Assembly (NCBI GenBank): GCA_023138875.1
Contig: JAGLOO010000015.1
Coordinates: forward strand, 62,001 to 126,000
Direction: 5' to 3'
Length of the DNA stretch: 64,000 bases
Origin: Bacteroidales bacterium
Lineage (GTDB): Bacteria > Bacteroidota > Bacteroidia > Bacteroidales > GCA-2748055
Part shown: positions 56,162 to 62,632 of the stretch, one piece after another
Layout of the letters: every line of letters starts with the position of its first letter
How positions within the stretch are numbered: position 1 is the stretch's first letter
Position numbers and translations under genes: made by a program
The notes under the pieces: model-generated
The model's input: the letters and a program-made list of their open reading frames with translations, nothing else
What the model was told of the DNA's origin: nothing
Databases searched by the model: none

Positions 56162-56183
56162 AAAAAAGTACCTAATCAGGTAC
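56162..56183 (-). terminator. Intrinsic terminator after the small membrane gene
   Basis: On the minus strand GTACCT-GATT-AGGTAC (56183-56168) forms a perfect 6-bp hairpin followed by TTTTTTC (56167-56162). It lies about 65 bases past the stop of the gene at 56248-56727. Confidence 0.7.
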
Positions 56184-56247
56184 ATTTGAGAAGATCAGAC
56201 TTTGTATTAAAGATTAACTGGATCAAAGGGTAGCATCCACCAGTTGT

Positions 56248-56727
56248 TCAATCGGTCGGGTAGCCTCTAATAAACTTGAAGCTCCCTATGGCAAGTAAAA
56301 GTATAAGCAGGGTCCCGATAACATCTACTGTGATGGTACCATGCACCTTTATTTTCCGATTCATGATCTCGTATTCGCCGATCTCCTGAGCTGTCTCATT
56401 GATTAGCGATTCCACCTTAGTAATCAGATCAAATATCTGGTGGGAGATAATATGCTGCAATACACCGTTTTCGGGCTGAGAGTTAACCAGGAGGTTAACA
56501 TTCTCTTTCATAGACCTGAACATGAACTCAATTTTTTCCCATACATCCTTTTTGTGTACCAGGGATAAAACCTCTCTGCAGTCATCAAGCTTTCTGTCGG
56601 CGTTGTCAATGGAAGCCCTTATATCCTCATGATTTTCCAGAATTAGTTTATCTGAAAATCTGCTGAACAGACCAATAATCACCTGATTCCCTCCAAGCAC
56701 AACCAGTACCAGAATGATCATTACCAC
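56248..56727 (-). CDS. Uncharacterised two-helix membrane protein
   Basis: 159 residues from a GTG start, with a membrane segment at each end (about 1-20, IILVLVVLGGNQVIIGLFS, and 133-151, VDVIGTLLILLLAIGSFKF) and a 110-residue helical region between them (RASIDNADRKLDDCREVLSL, LQHIISHQIFDLITKVESLI). It looks like the membrane-anchored helical sensor or four-helix-bundle type, but I recognise no family. The frame is open for about 18 more codons upstream (including DNEKKLSKGAVVM) with no ATG, GTG or TTG, so the true start may be a rarer codon and the first helix slightly longer. An intrinsic terminator follows. Probably a single-gene transcript. Confidence 0.55.
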   Translation of the reverse strand: MVMIILVLVVLGGNQVIIGLFSRFSDKLILENHEDIRASIDNADRKLDDCREVLSLVHKKDVWEKIEFMFRSMKENVNLLVNSQPENGVLQHIISHQIFDLITKVESLINETAQEIGEYEIMNRKIKVHGTITVDVIGTLLILLLAIGSFKFIRGYPTD

Positions 56728-56937
56728 TGCACCTTTCGATAATTTCTTCTCATTATCAGATGGGAAAATAAGAATAAAATCGGAAAGTTAGCTAAGCATC
56801 AGTATTTAACTGTCTGAAGATTTGTTTCAGCCTATTGGCCTTCATGATACTGGAACGAGTGGGTAAAGGAAGCTGTGATTCCCTCGAGTTAAAATCAGCA
56901 GTTCAGTTCAATTATCGTATATTGATCAGTCGAAGAT

Positions 56938-57303
56938 ATGAACATCGAAGAGATCAGAGAATACTGCCTTGGCATACCCGGCGTGACCGAAGGCTTCCCC
57001 TTCGATGAAACTACTCTGGTATTCAAGGTAATGAATAAGATGTTTGCCTTGACCGGCCTGGACGGAGATCCACCCTTTGTGAACCTGAAGTGTGATCCCG
57101 AACGGGCTATTGAGCTGCGTAGCCAGTATAAGGATATTATGGCCGGCTGGCACATGAACAAGCAGCAATGGAATTCGGTATATTTTACAGGAGGCATTCC
57201 TGCTAGCCTGATCCGTGAACTCTTCGACCACTCCTATGAGTTGGTGGTGGAAGGACTTAAGAAGACAGATCGGGAAGCACTCGAATCGGGGGATTATTTA
57301 TAA
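56938..57303 (+). CDS. MmcQ/YjbR-like protein, full length (copy A)
   Basis: 121 residues of the MmcQ/YjbR family, small proteins with a CyaY-like double-wing fold; some bind DNA, but the role in most is unknown. It opens with MNIEEIREYCLGIPGVTEGF and has FDETTLVFKVMNKMFALTGL, VNLKCDPERAIELRSQY, GWHMNKQQWNSVYFTGG and the C-terminal helix LIRELFDHSYELVVEGLKK. This is the only complete copy in the window; three related but incomplete copies lie at 58603, 61776 and 63874. It is more diverged from them than they are from each other. Followed after 104 bases by the AAA/DUF4143 gene. Confidence 0.9.
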   Translation: MNIEEIREYCLGIPGVTEGFPFDETTLVFKVMNKMFALTGLDGDPPFVNLKCDPERAIELRSQYKDIMAGWHMNKQQWNSVYFTGGIPASLIRELFDHSYELVVEGLKKTDREALESGDYL

Positions 57304-57374
57304 GTATTATATGTAATTATGAAGTTGCAGTTCATTTTTGCATTACATTTCGGCTTTTGGATGAGATTTTCATG

Positions 57375-57382
57375 TAAATTTG
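57375..57382 (+). promoter_or_regulatory. Candidate -7 box for the AAA/DUF4143 gene
   Basis: TAAATTTG, an exact TAnnTTTG match, 25 bases upstream of the ATG at 57408. The region before it also holds TTACAT and ATGTAA as widely spaced inverted copies. No good -33 spacing is seen. Confidence 0.4.
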
Positions 57383-57407
57383 AATTGGAATTTCAGATTA
57401 GCATAAT

Positions 57408-58574
57408 ATGTACATAGATAGAGAAATCGAAGGTGAAGTTTTGAGGGGTGCAGCTGGTTTGCCGGTCGTCACTATTACCGGACCCCGTCAATCAGGGAAA
57501 ACGACCATGATAAAGCACCTTTTCCCGGACAAGAATTACATTTCTCTCGAGAACCCCGACAATTACGAGATTGCTAAAACCGATCCACGAGGGTTTTTAA
57601 ACAAGCATCTAAATGGGGTCATCCTTGACGAAGTTCAGCGCGTTCCAGAATTGCTCTCGTATATTCAGGGAATTGTAGATGAGTATAATGTTCCAGGGAT
57701 GTTCATCTTGTCTGGTAGTCAGCAATTCAATTTAATGAGCGGTGTAAGCCAGTCGTTAGCCGGAAGAACAGCTATTTTTAAACTGTTTCCTTTCAACATG
57801 TCGGAGTTGGGTTCACTCAATCTATCTACCATCAATGAGATATTATATAAAGGTTATTACCCAAGAATATGGAATTCTGATTTGTTTCCAACAAAGGTCT
57901 ATTCCGACTATATTGAATCCTATATTGAACGCGACTTAAGACAAATTGTAAATATTAAGGATTTAGATAAGTTCAGAACCTTTGTAAGGTTATGCGCAGG
58001 AAGGGTTGGACAGGTATTTATTGCCAGTCACCTGGCGAATGAAATCGGGGTATCGGTTCATACTATTAACTCATGGCTTTCCATATTAGAGAATTCCTAT
58101 ATCATTTTTCAATTACCTCCTTTTCATGCAAATATCAATAAGCGATTGATCAAGTCGACCAAGCTATATTTCTACGATGTTGGCCTGGCCTGTAATTTAT
58201 TAAGAATTCAGCAGCCTGATCAACTTGATAGTCATCCCTTGCGTGGGGCATTGTTTGAAAATCTTATTGTTGCAGATATTATAAAATCTAGAAGGAATAA
58301 GGGGTTAATGGATAATTTCTTCTTCTACCGTGATAGCAACCAAAACGAAGTGGATTTGATTATTGATAACCTGTTAACCGTTGATGCAGTTGAGATCAAG
58401 TCCTCTGAAACCTTCAACAACAACCTTTTAAAAGGATTGAAATATATCCGAAAGGTTTTCCAGGAGAAGACTCGTAAAACTTATTTATGCTACGCAGGCC
58501 TGCAGGAGATGCACTACCAGGATCATCAACTCGTCAATTTTAGAAATATTTCGGGTGTTCTAAACTCCGGTTGA
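57408..58574 (+). CDS. AAA-family ATPase with DUF4143 domain
   Basis: 388-residue ATP-binding protein of the AAA_14/DUF4143 group. Walker A is ITGPRQSGKTTMIKHLFP (about 25-42), Walker B is GVILDEVQRVPELLSYIQGI, the sensor region is MFILSGSQQFNLMSGVSQSL, with AGRTAIFKLFPFNMSEL after it. The C-terminal DUF4143 part has YIESYIERDLRQIVNIKDLD, VSVHTINSWLSILENSYIIF, KLYFYDVGLACNLLRIQ and a RDSNQNEVDLIIDN segment with the nuclease-like ExDxx pattern. The family is frequent on accessory DNA and its function is unknown. The gene is A/T-rich compared with its surroundings. It lies between MmcQ copies A and B. Confidence 0.9.
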   Translation: MYIDREIEGEVLRGAAGLPVVTITGPRQSGKTTMIKHLFPDKNYISLENPDNYEIAKTDPRGFLNKHLNGVILDEVQRVPELLSYIQGIVDEYNVPGMFILSGSQQFNLMSGVSQSLAGRTAIFKLFPFNMSELGSLNLSTINEILYKGYYPRIWNSDLFPTKVYSDYIESYIERDLRQIVNIKDLDKFRTFVRLCAGRVGQVFIASHLANEIGVSVHTINSWLSILENSYIIFQLPPFHANINKRLIKSTKLYFYDVGLACNLLRIQQPDQLDSHPLRGALFENLIVADIIKSRRNKGLMDNFFFYRDSNQNEVDLIIDNLLTVDAVEIKSSETFNNNLLKGLKYIRKVFQEKTRKTYLCYAGLQEMHYQDHQLVNFRNISGVLNSG

Positions 58575-58602
58575 AAAAACCTTGTAAAAACCTTTTAAGT
58601 AT

Positions 58603-58878
58603 ATGAATATCGAAGAGATCCGTGAATACTGCATCGCCAAATCCGGAGCCACCGAAGACTTCCCTTTCAATGACACCGCACTGGTCTTCAAAGTGGCCGG
58701 GAAGATGTTTGCCTTGCTTGATCTGTCTGAGGAAGCCAGGGGCCTCACTCTGAAATGTGATCCGGAGCTGGCCATTGAGCTACGCGAACAACATCATGAG
58801 GTTACGCCCGCCTGGCACTTTAATAAGATCATTATTATGTTGAATTATACTGTAAAAAATATCCTTATTACAGGTTGA
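58603..58878 (+). CDS. MmcQ/YjbR-like protein, C-terminally truncated (copy B)
   Basis: 91 residues. The first 75 match the family (MNIEEIREYCIAKSGATEDF, PFNDTALVFKVAGKMFALLD, LKCDPELAIELREQH, AWHFNK) and align with the complete copy A as far as WHFNK. Then the sequence leaves the family (IIIMLNYTVKNILITG) and stops, so the last third of the domain, with its final helix, is missing. It begins 28 bases after the AAA/DUF4143 gene and may be co-transcribed. Probably a gene remnant, though the frame is intact and the protein could still be made. Confidence 0.7.
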   Translation: MNIEEIREYCIAKSGATEDFPFNDTALVFKVAGKMFALLDLSEEARGLTLKCDPELAIELREQHHEVTPAWHFNKIIIMLNYTVKNILITG

Positions 58879-58977
58879 GGTTGTCTTGCGTGAATCCAAT
58901 ACTCTTTCGATTCTTGTACTCTGTAATACCTTTATCCTGTTCCGTGAAAGCTTATCACAAGTTGAGATAAGCTTCGT

Positions 58978-59166
58978 TCATTCCTCCTTTGAAAGCGCTA
59001 TCAGAAATTCCTTTGGAAATCGGTGAATATTCCTTCTCACAGCTTGTTTCAGGATTCTCGTTTCGACATCATACAATTCAGACAGGTCAAAATCAAACAT
59101 GATTTTATGACCTTGGAAATTATAAATCTTACTATGAATGAAGTCTTTTATGACCATGAGATTCAA
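58978..59166 (-). pseudogene. ORF6N-domain gene, truncated by a nonsense codon
   Basis: The 62-residue frame carries the N-terminal half of an ORF6N domain ([49 protein letters not shown]), the phage and plasmid DNA-binding module of KilA-N/Bro type. Complete proteins continue after EE with a tryptophan or similar and more than 80 residues. Here the codon is TGA, one base from TGG. The downstream translated stretch (down to about 58870) is only faintly family-like, so the gene has decayed. The 215 bases between 59167 and 59381 contain no recognisable gene or signal. Confidence 0.65.
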
Positions 59167-59381
59167 ATATAAAAGGAGACCGTAATGAATAGCGAGGCCT
59201 ACTTGTTAATGAAATCTAAGGTGTTTATATCAGCGTGTTGGACCTTATTTACTGGGATGTAATGATCTCCCAAAATGGCTCATTTCATTCAAGTGCAGGC
59301 CCAATTAAGACTCATTGATTCGAACTATCAACCACTCCTATAATCTTGTTATATAGGGTTTGAAAAGGGCGGACCGGGAGG

Positions 59382-60110
59382 CTATTCGACCACAAAACTG
59401 ATAACATTGGAAGCTTTCCCCAGTGATTCAGGATAAGAGTCATAATAACCCTGTCCCAAGGCCTGGGGATACACACAGAGGTAAATGGTATCGGATTCCA
59501 ATTGATCGAATCGGTTGTCCCATATTTCTACGCTGATTTCTGTCAGCAGGCCATCTATCTCTGGAGACCAAATCCACCCACTATTTTTTGCGACAAACTG
59601 ATCATTTGACACATCTGGTGTATTGCTGAAGAAACACCAGAATAAATAAGAAATCCTTGGTAAGCCGGAAAGCCCCTGGAGATTCACATAAATATAGGAT
59701 ATAAAATTATTCCCATTAAACCTTATACTGTCAATACACGTTTCAAATTTTGGAATTTCATGTAGACCGTATTCGACCATGGTGGGACTGTAGCCACCCA
59801 GGTGGTGAAGGGTGTAATCCCTGTATGATTTGATATACCCTTCCATTTCCAGGTCAATCTGGTAATTCCCATAAATTATATCCTGGAAATGGAATTTGCC
59901 AAAGGGATCGGTGATGGATTGACTTGCGAAGGTTCCGTCGGTCAAACTGACCTGAACGCCGGCCATATTCTCCTGGAGATAATAGTTTTCATCAAATACT
60001 TTTACCATCCCCGCGATATCTCCGCTTAGAAGAACCGGTTCTGTTTTTTCACAACCCGCAGCTATCCAGCAAAGGCTTAAGATGATCCATATAATAGGAG
60101 CTTTCATCAT
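59382..60110 (-). CDS. Lipoprotein with carboxypeptidase-like regulatory domain (third of three paralogues)
   Basis: 242 residues. The N-terminal signal ends in CWIAAGC with the lipidated cysteine at about residue 20. The mature part starts with a CarboxypepD_reg-like beta-sandwich: GDIAGMVKVFDENYYLQENM, GVQVSLTDG, ITDPFGKFHFQDIIYGNYQI, DLEMEGYIKSYRDYTLHHLG. This matches the corresponding part of its two upstream neighbours. The rest is a second beta-rich domain of unknown type. The start overlaps the previous gene's stop by four bases. Such lipoproteins usually sit on the outer membrane; a specific role cannot be inferred. Confidence 0.7.
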   Translation of the reverse strand: MMKAPIIWIILSLCWIAAGCEKTEPVLLSGDIAGMVKVFDENYYLQENMAGVQVSLTDGTFASQSITDPFGKFHFQDIIYGNYQIDLEMEGYIKSYRDYTLHHLGGYSPTMVEYGLHEIPKFETCIDSIRFNGNNFISYIYVNLQGLSGLPRISYLFWCFFSNTPDVSNDQFVAKNSGWIWSPEIDGLLTEISVEIWDNRFDQLESDTIYLCVYPQALGQGYYDSYPESLGKASNVISFVVE

Positions 60111-60874
60111 GGTGAGGGCATTGTAAAACTCATCACCGATGAATGCTCGTCCTTTTCCAGGGTTGAAAAGGTCAGCATTCCCGTATTTTTGTTAAAATAG
60201 CCATATTCATCAGGGTTGCATATATAAAGCCTCAGAAAAACCTTCTTTCCGCTTTCGAAAGGTATGTTATCTATGAACAACAATATCTTATCAAAGCCGT
60301 TTCGTTTTACTGAACGTGCCTGGCTGGTCCACTGAAAATTTTTGTAGCTAACATCATTATCCTCTGACATAAATACCCGGGCAGGTATCTCACCCTGACT
60401 CCGGCTGGTGGTTATAACGATCTTTTTTTCACTCAACCAAGAATAGGTATCCTGGGTATGTATTTCGTAAAGGGTGGGCAGCTTTAACCCGGTCATGCTT
60501 TTGTATAGTTCGTCCCTCACTCTGACAGTATCACTACCGAAGAGCTGGATTCCATATTGATACTTGGTTCCGTATCCCTCCTTGCTGATCTCCAGTTTGT
60601 AGGTGCCGTTCCCCAGTCCGTTGATTTGGAAATCTCCGGCGCTGTTGGTAAGCGCTGTTTCTTCCTGGTAGGGGCCCAGGGCAGTAACGGTGATATTTTC
60701 AGGAGTTTCATCATAGGAATAGTAGAAATCAATATTCCCATAGATCACACTGTTGGTGAACAAAGGTTCCGGGAAATCTTCTGAACAGGAGCATGTAAGA
60801 GCCCATAAGGCGATCCCTGTCAGAAGGCAAAGTCTATTCCGGAAAAATAAAAGAATACTCATCGGATTCATCAC
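60107..60874 (-). CDS. Lipoprotein with carboxypeptidase-like regulatory domain (second of three paralogues)
   Basis: 255 residues, or 251 if the ATG at 60862 is used, which gives a shorter overlap with the previous gene. The signal region (LCLLTGIALWALTCSCSEDF) has a weak lipobox, with cysteines at about 28 and 30. The regulatory-like beta-sandwich includes SVIYGNIDFYYSYDETPENI, VTALGPYQEETALTNSAGDF, NGLGNGTYKLEISKEGYGTK and YQYGIQLFGSDTVRV. A 130-residue C-terminal beta domain follows. The gene overlaps its upstream paralogue by up to 41 bases and its downstream paralogue by four, so the three are made from one message. Confidence 0.7.
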   Translation of the reverse strand: MMNPMSILLFFRNRLCLLTGIALWALTCSCSEDFPEPLFTNSVIYGNIDFYYSYDETPENITVTALGPYQEETALTNSAGDFQINGLGNGTYKLEISKEGYGTKYQYGIQLFGSDTVRVRDELYKSMTGLKLPTLYEIHTQDTYSWLSEKKIVITTSRSQGEIPARVFMSEDNDVSYKNFQWTSQARSVKRNGFDKILLFIDNIPFESGKKVFLRLYICNPDEYGYFNKNTGMLTFSTLEKDEHSSVMSFTMPSP

Positions 60875-61619
60875 CTAAGTTAGGATATATGGTTTCATTG
60901 AGTTCATAATCGAAATAAGTGTCCACGCCAACTACGTTCCAATTTTGCATGGGTGGCCGGAAAACACTATTAGCTGTAAAGCGGCAGGCTTTATAGTAGA
61001 CTGTTTCACCTGGACTGAAAGGGGTTTCATTAAAATAGAACTTTCCCCAATACTTCCCGTCCGTTTGCCAGATTCTAACATTTTCAATATACGCAGCATT
61101 TTGCCTTGTGAAATTGTCCGAGCTTGAAAAATAGGCTTTCAGGAGAAAGGAAGAGGGAGGATTCGCAATGGCAAAGGTAAATTCACAGGAAATGCTATCA
61201 TTCACGATGTTGAGATGGTCAATGATGGTTGCTGGCATTTCATAAAGAATATAGGCCTGCTCTTCACTTCGGTTGTTTAACAGAATGGTAGGCTTTCCCC
61301 CCAGGTGCTGAACCCCAAACTGTTTCAGCACCCCGAATCCCTCTTTTTCAAAATGCAATTCATAGGTCCCAGTAGGGATATCTTCCAGTACAAATCTTCC
61401 TTTGGAATTCGAATGTGTACTATAGCTTTCATCCATCCCCAGGGCGGTAATTTTGACATGGCTGCGGTCCCCCAGCAAAGACCCAAACTCGTCGAAGGTA
61501 TAGATGTATCCGATCATATTGCCCGTCAACCCGGGAAGGTAGTCATCCTTACTACAACCAAGGTATATGGCTGGAAGTAACAGAATTAAAACGGATAATG
61601 ATAACAGGTGGGACCTCAT
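60834..61619 (-). CDS. Lipoprotein with carboxypeptidase-like regulatory domain (first of three paralogues)
   Basis: 261 residues with a clear lipoprotein signal (LILLLPAIYLGC, lipidated cysteine at about residue 22). The conserved domain reads NMIGYIYTFDEFGSLLGDRS, VKITALGMDESYSTHSNSKG, RFVLEDIPTGTYELHFEKEG, FGVLKQFGVQHLGGKPTILL, the best-preserved version of the shared module. The C-terminal half holds further beta strands (FKVAAFSSSD-like segments, YYKACRFTANSVFRPPMQN). It leads the three-gene operon. The 150 bases upstream contain only a near match to a -7 box (TAAGTTCG on the minus strand). Confidence 0.72.
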   Translation of the reverse strand: MRSHLLSLSVLILLLPAIYLGCSKDDYLPGLTGNMIGYIYTFDEFGSLLGDRSHVKITALGMDESYSTHSNSKGRFVLEDIPTGTYELHFEKEGFGVLKQFGVQHLGGKPTILLNNRSEEQAYILYEMPATIIDHLNIVNDSISCEFTFAIANPPSSFLLKAYFSSSDNFTRQNAAYIENVRIWQTDGKYWGKFYFNETPFSPGETVYYKACRFTANSVFRPPMQNWNVVGVDTYFDYELNETIYPNLGDESDEYSFIFPE

Positions 61620-61775
61620 CTAATAAAGTTATGAAAAACGAACTTACTTTCAAAACTTTCGATACAAACCAACATCAACAATCAGAGCTAATTGCCACTA
61701 TATCAGCGTAATAAAATTATGCAGCAAAGTTTGATTGCTTGGAATGATTTTTATATTTTGGGGCAAAATTGATTG

Positions 61776-62018
61776 ATGAATGTAGAAGATATCCGAGAAT
61801 ACTGCATTAGCAAACCTGGGGTTACCGAAGGATTCCCTTTCAATGACACCGCACTGGTCTTCAAAGTGGCCGGGAAGATGTTTGTACTGCTTGACCTGTC
61901 TGAGGAAGCCAGGGGCCTCACTCTGAAATGTGATCCGGAGCTGGCCATTGAACTGCGGGAGCAGCACCCTGAGGTTACGCACGCCTGGCACTTTAATAAG
62001 ATCATTCTCTCTTTTTAA
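61776..62018 (+). CDS. MmcQ/YjbR-like protein, C-terminally truncated (copy C)
   Basis: 80 residues starting MNVEDIREYCISKPGVTEGF. It matches the family to AWHFNK, then ends with IILSF and a stop, losing the last third of the domain at the same codon as copy B. Two stretches of 52 and 56 bases (61833-61884, 61896-61951) are identical to copy B, while the first 57 bases of the genes differ at many positions. After the break the two copies share only short pieces (ATACTGTAAA). It is alone on the plus strand between the lipoprotein operon and the PadR gene. Confidence 0.7.
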   Translation: MNVEDIREYCISKPGVTEGFPFNDTALVFKVAGKMFVLLDLSEEARGLTLKCDPELAIELREQHPEVTHAWHFNKIILSF

Positions 62019-62233
62019 TATACTGTAAACGAAAAGGGAATGCATTTTCTACTTTCACTTATTCTTTACCAGCTGATTCGGGCTAATACCATCTACCGCT
62101 AATTACCATAAGCTCTCTCCGGCAATAAAGCAGTGATACCCGTCATACAATGTAATCCGGGTCTGTCTGAAGGTTGAACAAGACAGGACCGGAACAGAGC
62201 AGCAATGAGGGCTATGATTGAGAATTCATAATG

Positions 62234-62279
62234 CGTATATATAAGACTTGGATATATCGGATATTTATACGTATATTTG
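62234..62279 (+). promoter_or_regulatory. Promoter and PadR-operator candidate for the PadR operon
   Basis: TATATTTG (62272-62279) matches TAnnTTTG, with CTTG (62247-62250) as a -33 element 21 bases upstream, the best promoter in the window. The palindrome TATACGTATA (62266-62275) overlaps the -7 box. CGTATAT occurs at 62234-62240 and again at 62270-62276. Such a site is where a PadR repressor could block its own operon. The rest of 62019-62233 has no recognisable gene. Confidence 0.55.
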
Positions 62280-62283
62280 TGTC

Positions 62284-62628
62284 ATGATATCAAAAGACTT
62301 ACTCAAAGGCACGTTAAAAACCATTGTTCTTAAACTTCTCGAGGAGAACGGACGGATGTATGGCTACGAGATTACCCGGGAGGTAGAAAGACTAACTGAA
62401 GGCAAGGTGCAGCTCTCATGGGGAGCTTTATATCCTGCGCTTCATAAACTGGAATCGGACCGGCTGATTACATCCGAAGAGGAGAGTATCGGGAAAAGGG
62501 TACGTAAATATTATCACCTGACCGAGTCGGGCACCAGCGCAGCCAAAGAAAAGATCCAGGAATTCATCGATTTTGTGACCATCATGGGGCGGGTCCTGGA
62601 CACAGGCCCCAGCCTGAACCTGGCTTAA
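62284..62628 (+). CDS. PadR family transcriptional regulator
   Basis: 114 residues from the ATG at 62284, the PadR subfamily-2 size. The winged helix-turn-helix reads LKGTLKTIVLKLLEENGRMY, GYEITREVERLTEGKVQLSW, GALYPALHKLESDRLITSEE and a C-terminal helix (AAKEKIQEFIDFVTIMGRVL) for dimerisation. The frame is open 12 codons upstream, but the promoter lies within them. PadR proteins of this kind are usually repressors encoded beside a membrane protein that they control. The next gene begins four bases after its stop. Confidence 0.93.
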   Translation: MISKDLLKGTLKTIVLKLLEENGRMYGYEITREVERLTEGKVQLSWGALYPALHKLESDRLITSEEESIGKRVRKYYHLTESGTSAAKEKIQEFIDFVTIMGRVLDTGPSLNLA

Positions 62629-62632
62629 GGGT

